DNA of 64,000 nucleotides, taken from Vibrio parahaemolyticus. Lineage in GTDB: Bacteria > Pseudomonadota > Gammaproteobacteria > Enterobacterales > Vibrionaceae. Under the pieces are notes generated by a model. The model made no database searches. It was not told the origin of the DNA and worked only from the letters and a program-made list of their open reading frames with translations. Every line of letters starts with the position of its first letter. The stretch's first letter is position 1. The position numbers and the translations under genes were made by a program. Where the stretch lies: positions 1,984,001-2,048,000 of the forward strand of contig NZ_UHIL01000001.1 in assembly GCF_900460535.1 (NCBI RefSeq). The letters are read 5' to 3'. Shown here piece by piece: positions 1-8,321 of this stretch.

Positions 1-781
1 CGTAGTTCGTGCTTCCAATTGGCAACACTTTCTCTGGGCCGACCACGCGCGGGTCCGCTGAGCTCAAATGGTATTCTTTATGGATGATGGCTAGGTCTGC
101 TTTGGTGATAGCGGCAATACGACTGAACGTCATTTCACTGTAGCCTCGGTCATAAGTGTGCATCAAACCTTCTTTGCAGTATGCATAACCCGTGACGATA
201 GGCAGTTCTTTGGTCACATCGATATCAGCAAACGCGTCGCGAATGGAATCATCGAGACTTCTTGGTTCCTGATTATCCCAACCAGAGAGATCCACAAACC
301 TCGCATTGATGCCCATGTTTTTCAGCTTAAGCGCTGTATTATACGCACTGTGCGCTTCACCAATCGACGATAGAAACTCGCGAATTTGTGGCAGATAGTG
401 ACGCAGAGAAAACTGTCCGTATTGGCAGGTTTCTAGAATATTAGCGATACAATTTTTCGCCTCTGCAATGCGTGAACGAATGAACTTATCCGCTCGAATG
501 CGGTTCATTGGATCCGCAAAGATGTTTTCGTTAGTAAGCAGCATGCGGCTTTCCACATACGCTAAGGCGTCTTGCCACTGATCGTCACGTTTAGCAATTA
601 ACTGATAGACGCCTGCTTTGCTGGTTTTTTTACATTCTAATAGCGCGTCGGTCATGCCACCGTATGCTGACACAACAAAAATGCGGTTGTATGGCGTTTT
701 AGGACGAAGAATAATATTGTCGAGAACAGCATCAAATGCTGTCATTGAAGTACCGCCGATTTTTTCTACGGTAAAAGTCAT
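1..781 (-). CDS. ask: Aspartate kinase of the ectoine cluster (3' end outside window)
   Basis: ATP-dependent phosphorylation of L-aspartate, the first step toward aspartate semialdehyde, the ectoine precursor. The visible 260 codons begin MTFTVEKIGGTSM, with the KxGGTS nucleotide-binding motif of aspartokinases at residues 7-12, and continue through a RFVDLSGW segment to SSADPRVVG, typical of the kinase domain. The gene runs off the left edge, so the C-terminal part is not visible. It is the last visible gene after ectC (91 bp gap), the usual place for the specialised Ask_Ect isozyme. This isozyme is thought to supply precursor without the feedback control of the main lysine/threonine isozymes; that role is family knowledge, not visible here. 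Confidence 0.9.
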   Translation of the reverse strand, partial: MTFTVEKIGGTSMTAFDAVLDNIILRPKTPYNRIFVVSAYGGMTDALLECKKTSKAGVYQLIAKRDDQWQDALAYVESRMLLTNENIFADPMNRIRADKFIRSRIAEAKNCIANILETCQYGQFSLRHYLPQIREFLSSIGEAHSAYNTALKLKNMGINARFVDLSGWDNQEPRSLDDSIRDAFADIDVTKELPIVTGYAYCKEGLMHTYDRGYSEMTFSRIAAITKADLAIIHKEYHLSSADPRVVGPEKVLPIGSTNY

Positions 782-872
782 GATAAGCCTTTTTTGATTG
801 GTAACGTTAAGTGAAATAGAGAAAAAGAAAGCGCGTAGAAATGTGAGGCGACGTGCGCCTCACACTTAGCTT

Positions 873-1259
873 TTAGTCAACGAGCGGGTAAACGCCGTTT
901 TCATCGTGCACTTCGGCACCTGTGATTGGGGGATTGAAAACGCACGCCATGACCATTTCTTTGTTTTTGTATGCTCTTAGGTAATGCTCGTCGTGCTTGT
1001 CCAGAATGTACAATGTGCCCGGTTTGATTGGGTAAGTTTCGCCCCCCACCACTTCGATTTCACCTTCGCCGCTCATGCAGAAAACGGACTCTAGGTGATT
1101 TTGGTAATGAATATGCGTTTCCGTTCCTTCATAAATCGTGGTGATGTGGAAAGAAAATCCCATGTTGTCATCTTTCAACAACATACGTACGCTTTCCCAG
1201 TTATCCGCGACTACGCGACGTTCACTATTTCGACACTCGTCAAGTGTTCTTACGATCAT
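873..1259 (-). CDS. ectC: L-ectoine synthase
   Basis: Cyclises N-gamma-acetyl-L-2,4-diaminobutyrate to ectoine, the last step of the pathway, in the cytoplasm. The 128-residue length and the opening MIVRTLDE are typical of EctC. A cupin core is visible, with [19 protein letters not shown] around residues 50-68 and [11 protein letters not shown] around residues 86-96 supplying candidate metal and substrate residues. It lies 15 bp after ectB and is followed by the aspartokinase, so it is co-transcribed with them. No oddities. Confidence 0.97.
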   Translation of the reverse strand: MIVRTLDECRNSERRVVADNWESVRMLLKDDNMGFSFHITTIYEGTETHIHYQNHLESVFCMSGEGEIEVVGGETYPIKPGTLYILDKHDEHYLRAYKNKEMVMACVFNPPITGAEVHDENGVYPLVD

Positions 1260-1274
1260 AATTGATAATCCTTA

Positions 1275-2540
1275 TTAAGATGCTTGTTTGAAGTGTTTTG
1301 CAGCAATCGTTTCCACTGCACGTTCAAAGATGCTTAATCCTTGGTTCAGCTCAGATTCACTGATGGTCAATGGACAGAAGAACTTCACCACCTCATCGTC
1401 TGGGCCTGCGGTTTCAATCACCATGCCGTCGTCAAAACATGCTTTAGCGATTTCTGCTGCCAAGTCACCGTGAATACACTCGATGCCAATCATCATGCCG
1501 CGTCCCTTTTTCTGAACAAACATTTGCGGGAAACGACGCACGCAGCGATCAATCACTTCACTCACATTTTGCGAACATTGCTTAATGTGCGTTTCGAAAT
1601 CGTCATTTGACCAGTAGATTTCTAGTGCTTTTGCCGCAGTAATAAATGCGTGGTTGTTACCACGGAACGTGCCGTTGTGCTCGCCTGGTTTCCATTGGTC
1701 AAGTTCTGGTTTCAGCAGTACAACCGCCATTGGCAGACCGTAACCACCGATCGATTTCGATAGCGTCACAATATCGGGTTCAATACCTGATGGCTCAAAA
1801 CTGAAGAATGTCCCAGTTCGGCCACAACCAGCTTGAATGTCATCGACAATCAATAGAATGTCGTTGGCTTTACATATTTTACTCAAGCGCTGTAGCCACT
1901 CATTGGAGGCGGCGTTTAAACCACCCTCGCCTTGTACCGTTTCCAGCAATACGGCTGCTGGTTTGTCCATACCTGCAGAGTTGTCATTCAGCATAGTTTC
2001 GAACAGCGCCAAACCATCAACGCCAGCGTAACCTTCGAACGGAATGCGCGTTACGTTTGTAAGGCTTGAGCCGTTACCTTGTCGATGATGCTGATTACCT
2101 GTAGCCGCCAGCGCGCCTGCGGTACAACCGTGGAAACCGTTAGTGAATGCAACAACGCTGCTTCTGCCTTTCACTTTTTTCGCCAACTTGAGTGCCGCTT
2201 CCACCGCATTCGTACCAGTTGGGCCGGTGAATTGAACTTTGTAGTCCAGTTTTCTTGGTTTTAAGATGTAGTTATCCAGTGCGGCGAGAAAGCCCGCTTT
2301 CGCTTCTGAATGCATATCCAAACCGTGAGTGATGCCATCCATTTCGATGTATTCAAGCAGTGCTTGCTTCAATACAGGATTGTTATGGCCATAATTTAGG
2401 GATCCCGCTCCAGCGAGGAAGTCTAAGTAGCGTTCACCTTGTTCTGTTTCTAGCCAGCAACCTTTCGCTTTGCGAAATACCACTGGAAAATGGTTTGAAT
2501 ATGAGCGTACGTTGGATTCCTGCTTTTTGAAAATATCCAT
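1275..2540 (-). CDS. ectB: Diaminobutyrate--2-oxoglutarate aminotransferase
   Basis: PLP-dependent class III aminotransferase converting aspartate semialdehyde plus glutamate to L-2,4-diaminobutyrate. The protein starting MDIFKKQESNVRSYSNHFP is 421 residues, the normal EctB length. Family signatures include FLAGAGSLNYGHNNP near the N-terminus, TGPTGTNAVEAALKLAKK (cofactor phosphate site), VDDIQAGCGRTGTFFSFEP (PLP-ring Asp region) and VTLSKSIGGYGLPMA (Schiff-base Lys). An upstream in-frame start would give 462 residues but would overlap ectA by about 90 bp, so I choose the ATG at 2540, which leaves a 34 bp gap. Second gene of the ectABC-ask operon. Confidence 0.95.
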   Translation of the reverse strand: MDIFKKQESNVRSYSNHFPVVFRKAKGCWLETEQGERYLDFLAGAGSLNYGHNNPVLKQALLEYIEMDGITHGLDMHSEAKAGFLAALDNYILKPRKLDYKVQFTGPTGTNAVEAALKLAKKVKGRSSVVAFTNGFHGCTAGALAATGNQHHRQGNGSSLTNVTRIPFEGYAGVDGLALFETMLNDNSAGMDKPAAVLLETVQGEGGLNAASNEWLQRLSKICKANDILLIVDDIQAGCGRTGTFFSFEPSGIEPDIVTLSKSIGGYGLPMAVVLLKPELDQWKPGEHNGTFRGNNHAFITAAKALEIYWSNDDFETHIKQCSQNVSEVIDRCVRRFPQMFVQKKGRGMMIGIECIHGDLAAEIAKACFDDGMVIETAGPDDEVVKFFCPLTISESELNQGLSIFERAVETIAAKHFKQAS

Positions 2541-2574
2541 GATGAGACCGTTTTTGATTCCTATTGTTTGAGGA

Positions 2575-3120
2575 TTATTTGAGAGGAATGCGATACAAAA
2601 ACTCTGTATCGTGCTTGCCTTTAAAATGGGCTTTTTCATCCAAAAAGGTGCTGACTTGGCCATGATTGCCGTTCATCGCATCTAACTTTTTGAACAACGC
2701 CCAAGAGGCTTGGTTGTCTTCCGTGATGGTCGTTTCTACCGATTTAACCTCGCTCAGCACTTCCCTTTCGAGAAGCTCCTTGAGCATACGAAATGCTAAA
2801 CCGTTACCTCTGAATCGAGGTGATACAGCGACTTGCCAAATGAATAATACGTCTTGTTCATCAGGCTTCTGATAACCCGAGATGAAGCCAGCGATGTCGC
2901 CTTTGTGCTCAACCAAAATACTGGTTTTGCTGAAATGCGTTGACTGTAGAAAATTGCAGTAAGAAGAATTCATGTCCAACGGAGGACAATCTGCAATTAA
3001 GCTGTAAATGCCGTCACCATCAGAGATTTTAGGTTCACGAAAAATCCATTTTTTGCTTGGGTCTTCTCCAATTTCAGGATAAAGCACCCAAGGTGCTGAT
3101 GTGATCATTTTGAAATACAT
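2575..3120 (-). CDS. ectA: L-2,4-diaminobutyric acid acetyltransferase
   Basis: GNAT-fold enzyme that acetylates L-2,4-diaminobutyrate with acetyl-CoA, giving N-gamma-acetyl-diaminobutyrate. The 181-residue protein shows the EctA opening around WIFREPKISDGDGIY, the LDMNSSYCN segment and the acetyl-CoA loop VAVSPRFRGNGLAFRML (R-x-x-G-x-G/A type). The first ATG (3120) has AAAGGA only 3-4 nt upstream. The next in-frame ATG (3108), giving MITSAPWV, is an alternative with spacing of about 15 nt, so the exact start is uncertain. It heads the ectoine operon; the upstream DNA holds a CRP-like palindrome and a motif shared with proV. Confidence 0.95.
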   Translation of the reverse strand: MYFKMITSAPWVLYPEIGEDPSKKWIFREPKISDGDGIYSLIADCPPLDMNSSYCNFLQSTHFSKTSILVEHKGDIAGFISGYQKPDEQDVLFIWQVAVSPRFRGNGLAFRMLKELLEREVLSEVKSVETTITEDNQASWALFKKLDAMNGNHGQVSTFLDEKAHFKGKHDTEFLYRIPLK

Positions 3121-3208
3121 ATCCTTTGACGTCTAATTAAATTTCGTATTTATTATGGACATTCTTTACGGTTGAAAATCAAATAATTGGCGTTTTAATC
3201 TGGATTTA

Positions 3209-3224
3209 TGTGACCAAAATCACA
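3209..3224. promoter_or_regulatory. Candidate CRP-cAMP binding site ahead of ectA
   Basis: TGTGACCAAAATCACA is a perfect TGTGA-N6-TCACA palindrome matching the CRP consensus half-sites. Its near edge lies about 89 bp upstream of the ectA start. Binding is inferred from sequence alone. Confidence 0.6.
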
Positions 3225-3256
3225 CAAAAACAACATTTAACCTAAAATTAAAATAG

Positions 3257-3270
3257 TTTGAACTCTAATT
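3257..3270. promoter_or_regulatory. Motif shared with the proV upstream region (candidate osmoregulator operator)
   Basis: TTTGAACTCTAATT. Near-identical copies occur at 8007-8020 (one change) and, inverted, at 8268-8281 (one change), both upstream of proVWX. Its occurrence only in the two compatible-solute control regions suggests a common regulator such as the MarR-type CosR known from Vibrio. That link is an inference. Confidence 0.4.
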
Positions 3271-3359
3271 TATTAAAGCATCATTTAATACGAAACAACT
3301 CAACATGAGTCAGAATGCAGCGGGGTTTCAAAGAGAGGACTTAAGGTCTTTTACATAAA

Positions 3360-3387
3360 AAAACGGCACACTTTCGCATGCCGTTTT
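3360..3387 (-). terminator. Rho-independent terminator of the BCCT gene
   Basis: A 9-bp stem, AAAACGGCA paired with TGCCGTTTT around a 10-nt loop, lies just beyond the BCCT stop codon and is followed in the minus direction by a run of T. The flanking A-run on the other side could also serve plus-strand transcripts. Confidence 0.75.
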
Positions 3388-3409
3388 AAGGTTAGTTTTG
3401 TCGTCGTGG

Positions 3410-5071
3410 CTATTTATCTTTTTTGACTACCTTGGTACTTGGACGAGGCTCATCCATTAGACCTTTAATCAAAGAAACTGTCGCAACAAGCAATACGATG
3501 GTAAATGGTAAGCCTGTAGTTACTGCCATCGCTTGAGCCGCTGCCAGTCCGCCACCGAGCATCAGTGCGATGGCGACTAAGCCTTCAAACGTACACCAGA
3601 AAACACGTTGTGGTGTTGGCGCATCGACTTTACCACCAGCTGCAATCGTATCGATCACAAGAGAGCCTGAATCCGACGACGTGATAAAGAACACAACCAC
3701 CAGAATGATACCTACTACCGATGTGATTTCTGCAAACGGCATTACGTCTAACATGGCGAACAGTTTAAGCGGCAGCTCAGCATTGAATACGGCTTCGTAA
3801 CCGTCATTCACGTACTGGCTGATCGCTGTGCCACCAAAAGCGGTCATCCAAAGCACACAAACCGTCGAAGGAATCAAAATAACGCAGATGATAAATTCAC
3901 GAACCGAACGTCCACGTGAAACACGTGCGATAAACATGCCCACGAATGGTGACCAAGAAATCCACCAAGCCCAGTAGAATGCCGTCCAACCTTGAGAGTA
4001 ATTTACGTCTTCACGTTCAAACGGCATAGACAATGCAGGAATGTTAGTGATGTAAGACGCAATGTTGTCGAAAAAGCCCGTCAGAATCGCCATTGTTGGG
4101 CCAACGATGATCACAAAGAACAGCAACATCGCCGCCAGAATCATGTTGATTTCAGACAGACGTTTTACCCCACTATCAAGGCCTGCAACCACCGAGATCA
4201 GCGCCAATGCCGTGATCACTACAATCAACACGACTTGAGTTGTGTCGGTCATTGGCACACCAAACAAGAAGTTCAAACCTGTTGCTGCTTGTGAAGCGCC
4301 ATAGCCGAGCGATGTCGCCAGACCAAATACCGTCGCAACAACCGCAAGAATATCAATGATGTGCCCTACCCAGCCCCAAACTCGTTCGCCAAACAGCGGG
4401 TAGAAGATGGAACGCATGGTCAGTGGCAACCCTTTGTTGAACGAAAAAATCGCTAAGCCAAGGGCCAACAACGCATAAATAGACCAAGGGTGAAGTGCCC
4501 AGTGGTAAATGGTCGCAGCCATACCAAGCGCGGATGCTGCATCTGTATCACCAACCGCACCACCAAGTGGTGCCCAGTCGGTGCGCACACCATTTTCAAT
4601 GTTCACGCCGCCAAGTGCAGAGCTGAAGTGCGACATTGGCTCAGACACACCAAAGAACACTAATCCGATGCCCATACCGGCTGCGAACAACATCGCTAGC
4701 CAGCCTGCATAAGAGTAATCTGGTGTCGCTTCAGTACCACCAATTCGAACTCGACCAAGCGGTGTCACAATCAAGACCAAGCAGACAATGACAAATACGT
4801 TGCCAGAAGCAAGAAAGAACCAGTCAAGATTGGATACTAGCCAAGCACGTAAGCCAGCGAAAAAGGGTTCAACTTGTTGGCGAAAAGTTAGCGTTGCCAC
4901 AACAAAGAGGACGATAGCCATCCCAGAAATTGCGAAAACTCGGTTGTGAATGTCTAAGCCGAATGGGCCGACTTTTAACGCAACGTTATCCTGACCAATC
5001 TGATAGTCAGTATCTATCGCGTTTACCTTTCCATCGGGACGTTTAATCCCACCATTATTGTCGGTGCTCAC
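3410..5071 (-). CDS. BCCT-family betaine/carnitine/choline transporter
   Basis: Secondary transporter importing trimethylammonium osmolytes with Na+ or H+. With the GTG start at 5071 it has 553 residues; this start is preceded by AAGGAGA seven nt upstream, whereas the upstream TTG (5089) lies inside that ribosome site. About 12 hydrophobic segments are visible. BCCT signatures include MGIGLVFFGVSEP and the aromatic-box motif WTAFYWAWWISWSPFVGMFIARVSRGRS. The soluble N-terminus is about 45 residues. It sits between the ectoine operon and proVWX, fitting an osmoprotectant role. V. parahaemolyticus encodes several BCCT carriers, one of them next to ect. Substrate range cannot be read from sequence. 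Confidence 0.92.
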   Translation of the reverse strand: MSTDNNGGIKRPDGKVNAIDTDYQIGQDNVALKVGPFGLDIHNRVFAISGMAIVLFVVATLTFRQQVEPFFAGLRAWLVSNLDWFFLASGNVFVIVCLVLIVTPLGRVRIGGTEATPDYSYAGWLAMLFAAGMGIGLVFFGVSEPMSHFSSALGGVNIENGVRTDWAPLGGAVGDTDAASALGMAATIYHWALHPWSIYALLALGLAIFSFNKGLPLTMRSIFYPLFGERVWGWVGHIIDILAVVATVFGLATSLGYGASQAATGLNFLFGVPMTDTTQVVLIVVITALALISVVAGLDSGVKRLSEINMILAAMLLFFVIIVGPTMAILTGFFDNIASYITNIPALSMPFEREDVNYSQGWTAFYWAWWISWSPFVGMFIARVSRGRSVREFIICVILIPSTVCVLWMTAFGGTAISQYVNDGYEAVFNAELPLKLFAMLDVMPFAEITSVVGIILVVVFFITSSDSGSLVIDTIAAGGKVDAPTPQRVFWCTFEGLVAIALMLGGGLAAAQAMAVTTGLPFTIVLLVATVSLIKGLMDEPRPSTKVVKKDK

Positions 5072-5259
5072 GAATAATCTCCTTAACAATACGTGACCAA
5101 ATTTAAATACTTTGTAGGAGTTTGAGTGATGATTAGTTCACATCACCAAGCACAAGTTTAAGTATATGTATTTTCTTAAAGTAGTAGCTCTCATTAGCAT
5201 CTTAAAAGGAAACACCTCCATCGATCATTTGATGTTTTTGTGTTTAAGGTAAATAACCT

Positions 5260-6006
5260 TTATTGCCAAATAGCAGAAATTGGCATGTCTCGGTTAAAGT
5301 GATATTGCAACTGAGCTTGAAACAACTCTGCCGTCGCCAATGCATCCGTTAATGCGTGATGCGGTTGATAAGCAGGCAGACCATATCGTTCCCGAGCATG
5401 CCCTAACCTCACTGACCCTGGCTTCTTACCTTTTAACTTATTCCAAATGCCTGAACATTCTCGGCGTTGAAGTGCGTACTCGATATCCAATGTATCGACG
5501 ACGGGAAACTGAATCCCTTCGCCAATGGTGTTTAAAAGCGCATTATAAAAAAACTGCCGCTCGATATTCTTGTAGTGCACCAGCACCACCTTGCCAGCGA
5601 GTGCATCCAAAATCTCACCTAGTATTTGCGTTAATTGGGGCGCGTTTTTCACTTCAGAATCCGTAATGCCATGAATAACGACAGACTCCTCATTAAGCTC
5701 TCGGTTCGGATTTACAATCCAATGCGCTGAACCACTGCACTGCACTCGGTCAATCGTAAACGGCACAAGACCAATGGTAAGAATGGCATCCTCTTCTGCA
5801 TTTAAGCCCGTCGTTTCAAAATCTACCGAGACAAACGGCACCTCTTTTAATGGCGTATCCCCATTCACCATCGGGGTCGAATAGTAACGCTTCAACCGTT
5901 GATCTTGCGCTTGCTTTGCCAACTGCTCAAACAATACTGACCACTCCGGCGTTTGCGAAGTATCGAGCAGCGGTGTACTCGCCTTACTTTTTGCCAACCA
6001 CATCAT
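5260..6006 (-). CDS. DnaQ-like 3'-5' exonuclease (DEDDh family)
   Basis: Predicted cytoplasmic 3'-5' exonuclease resembling the DNA polymerase III epsilon proofreading subunit. Exo motifs are present: VSVDFETTGLN (DE, Exo I, around residue 60), VLVHYKNIERQFF (Exo II region) and HHALTDALATAELF (H...D, Exo III). The 248-residue protein lacks the C-terminal extension that tethers true epsilon to the polymerase and carries about 55 extra N-terminal residues, so it is an epsilon-like accessory nuclease rather than DnaQ itself. Its ATG overlaps the stop of the upstream cNMP/CBS/DUF294 gene (ATGA), so the two are translationally coupled. A second ATG follows immediately at 6003. Confidence 0.88.
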   Translation of the reverse strand: MMWLAKSKASTPLLDTSQTPEWSVLFEQLAKQAQDQRLKRYYSTPMVNGDTPLKEVPFVSVDFETTGLNAEEDAILTIGLVPFTIDRVQCSGSAHWIVNPNRELNEESVVIHGITDSEVKNAPQLTQILGEILDALAGKVVLVHYKNIERQFFYNALLNTIGEGIQFPVVDTLDIEYALQRRECSGIWNKLKGKKPGSVRLGHARERYGLPAYQPHHALTDALATAELFQAQLQYHFNRDMPISAIWQ

Positions 6007-7883
6007 TTACTGCTTCTTTGGTAGCGGAACTTAATGAAGTTCTGCGCATTGCTTAGAATTTGGAATGCCGCTTTCAGATTACGACGTTCGAAATCGGACA
6101 TGTTTTCTGGCTCGATGTTGTTATCTGGCTCGTCGCCATTTTCAATATCCAAGGCTTGGTGACGGATTCGAACCATGTAGATAAGCTCCATCGCATCTCG
6201 CAAGTCCATTCCTCGCCCTTTTGGCAGAATCCCGGCGTCATTGATATCGTCTAATCGATCAAACGAGTTTTGCGAGCGCGAACCAATCGCCAACGCATGC
6301 ACTCGAATCAAATCTGCCAGCGGCGCGGTACCGCGTCGTTTAAGGTTGATCGAATTTCGATGACGCCCATCTTTCTCCATCACGAAATCTTTAAAAAATC
6401 CTAACGGCGGGGTTCTTCGAATTGCGTTGTAAGCCATACAAGCCAAAAATCGATTGTTCTTTTTGGCTCGTCTGACGATAAAGCTGCTCAGTTGCTCTGC
6501 CCATTTCACCCGGCCATGAATCCCTAGCAAATCGAAGAAAATATTACTGTTTAGCAACCTCTCTGGCGTCGGATGATCGATCCAATCGCCAAAGCACTCT
6601 TCCCATTGCGATTTGGTTTTTCGCCATTCAGGATTGGTAGCCATAATGTCGCCCGAACAATAGGTATAGCCGCATGCCGCCAATCCATCACATACAAATT
6701 TCGCAAACTGCGCGAAATATTCGCCGTGCTTGTCAGGATCGTAACTGTCATCAAGAATCAGCGCGTTATCTTGGTCAGTGACAATGAGCTGCTCATCTCG
6801 CGCCATCGATCCCATCGCAACCAGACAGTATGGAATTGGAGCAGGACCAAGCTCTTGCTCGGCGATTTCCGCTAATCGTTGCTTAAAGCTGCTGCCAATC
6901 ACCGACATTGCTCGTCCAATCATGTGTGCGTTGGCGTCTTCATTGACCATGCGAACAAAACAATCTTTCACTTGTAGGGAAACTTGTTTGAGATCCTCCA
7001 CACTGGTCTGTTGGAAAATCGAGCTCACCAGCAACAAGCTGTTTTGAGATTCGTAACGGACAATGTCCGTCATACCGATGATGCCTATTGGCTTTTTGTC
7101 TTTGAGAATCGGCAGATGATGCACGTTGTAGCGAAGCATGGTCAGCATCGCTTCAAACACATACGCGTTGTAATCAAGCGATACCACGTCGTAACTCATG
7201 ACCTCGCTCACCGAGATATTGGTATCAATCCCCTGCGCCAAAACCCGTATACATAAATCGCGGTCAGTAAGAATGCCAAGCAGTTGGTCATCATCCTCTT
7301 CGGTCAGTTCTTCAGTTGGGCGGACGATGAGCAAGGCGGTGACGTTCTCTTCTGCCATTAGGCTTGCAGCTTCTTGAATAGAAGCGGTCGCTTCGAGTGT
7401 CACAGGGTCACGAGTCAGGATTTTACGCGCTTTTGCGGTTGTTAAATCATTGCCATCGGAGCGACTAGAGATCGCATTGCGAAGCCGAGCGCTATCTTCG
7501 AGCTCCATAAAATCCGCGAAGTTTTCAAACTCGTCGCAAAGTTCGTTGAAGATGTTCTCAGGAATGCAATACACCAAGGTGTCTTCTATCGCTTTTGCTG
7601 GCATACGAACTCGGTTGTTCATGAGCAACCCCATTTGCCCGAACAGGCCACCAGCATCAATACGGTTATAAAGTTCACCTTTGCGTCGATAAATCTCTAC
7701 CGCTCCACTGCGTACCATATACAAGTCGCGAATCGTATCGCCAAATTTGAGGATGTCGGTACCTTGACGGAAATACGCCACTTCTGCATGAATGGCGATT
7801 TTTTTTAACTGCTCTTCTGGCAGTTCATCGAAAGGAGGATGTTGGCTAATGAAATTGAGTACTTCTAACTGCTCGGCTTCCAT
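6003..7883 (-). CDS. cNMP-binding / CBS-pair / DUF294 nucleotidyltransferase-like protein
   Basis: A 626-residue cytoplasmic regulatory protein. Residues about 10-130 form a cyclic-nucleotide-binding-type jelly roll (FGDTIRDLYMVRSGAVEIY...GGLFGQMGLL). Residues about 150-280 form two CBS motifs (ILTRDPVTLEATASIQEA; VMSYDVVSLDYNAY...GMTDIVRYES), and the rest is a DUF294 nucleotidyltransferase-like region with MGSMARDEQLIVTDQDNAL resembling the GlnD-type G-S-x-A-R/DxD active site, followed by a helical C-terminus. Its ligand and target are unknown; adenosine nucleotides for the CBS pair are an inference. It overlaps the exonuclease gene by 4 nt, which suggests a shared function. Length and architecture match intact family members. 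Confidence 0.88.
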   Translation of the reverse strand: MEAEQLEVLNFISQHPPFDELPEEQLKKIAIHAEVAYFRQGTDILKFGDTIRDLYMVRSGAVEIYRRKGELYNRIDAGGLFGQMGLLMNNRVRMPAKAIEDTLVYCIPENIFNELCDEFENFADFMELEDSARLRNAISSRSDGNDLTTAKARKILTRDPVTLEATASIQEAASLMAEENVTALLIVRPTEELTEEDDDQLLGILTDRDLCIRVLAQGIDTNISVSEVMSYDVVSLDYNAYVFEAMLTMLRYNVHHLPILKDKKPIGIIGMTDIVRYESQNSLLLVSSIFQQTSVEDLKQVSLQVKDCFVRMVNEDANAHMIGRAMSVIGSSFKQRLAEIAEQELGPAPIPYCLVAMGSMARDEQLIVTDQDNALILDDSYDPDKHGEYFAQFAKFVCDGLAACGYTYCSGDIMATNPEWRKTKSQWEECFGDWIDHPTPERLLNSNIFFDLLGIHGRVKWAEQLSSFIVRRAKKNNRFLACMAYNAIRRTPPLGFFKDFVMEKDGRHRNSINLKRRGTAPLADLIRVHALAIGSRSQNSFDRLDDINDAGILPKGRGMDLRDAMELIYMVRIRHQALDIENGDEPDNNIEPENMSDFERRNLKAAFQILSNAQNFIKFRYQRSSK

Positions 7884-8006
7884 TCTTTATTCCATGCGTT
7901 GCCTAAAGTAACCAGATCAATATCATCTCGATTTAGCATAAGCAACAGATAACGCTAAGACTTCTGCTTACCTCATCATGTTATGTTTGCTTCTTCCAAA
8001 CACAAA

Positions 8007-8020
8007 TTTGAACTCTAATC
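8007..8020. promoter_or_regulatory. Shared osmolyte motif, copy 1 upstream of proV
   Basis: TTTGAACTCTAATC, 13 of 14 positions identical to the motif at 3257-3270 upstream of ectA and in the same orientation on the plus strand. Confidence 0.4.
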
Positions 8021-8267
8021 ATTTCACTGTTCTTTCTGCCTCTAAATACTGAGCAATAAATATGCAACCCTACTGTGCTGACATGTATTAAAAACTTAAA
8101 AATAAATTCAACGTCGTATTTATCGCCTAAAAACACAAATGAACACACTCATAACTAAATGTTTTAAAAAGATTTATCAATAAAACAACGAAAGTTCATT
8201 ACTACGAAAAATATGACCACAGAACACCAATAAGCCAAGCCAATCATTTGAAAACTTTTATCAATTT

Positions 8268-8281
8268 AATTAGAGTACAAA
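8268..8281. promoter_or_regulatory. Shared osmolyte motif, copy 2 upstream of proV (inverted)
   Basis: AATTAGAGTACAAA, the reverse complement of the ectA motif with one change. It lies about 40 bp before the proV start codon, where a repressor could block RNA polymerase. Confidence 0.38.
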
Positions 8282-8321
8282 ACGTTAACTCGTGATAAAC
8301 ACATAACAAAGGACAATTAAC

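Larger units (their letters stand above)
7884..8321. other. AT-rich divergent intergenic control region upstream of proVWX
   Basis: 438 bp with no convincing gene, clearly more AT-rich than its surroundings, separating the divergent DUF294 gene and proV. It contains two copies of the motif also found ahead of ectA (8007-8020, and inverted at 8268-8281). The second copy lies only about 40 bp before the proV start and would overlap a promoter there. The proV ribosome site AAAGGA is near 8309. An AT-rich stretch such as this is a typical target for H-NS-like silencing of proU; that is inference. Confidence 0.6.
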
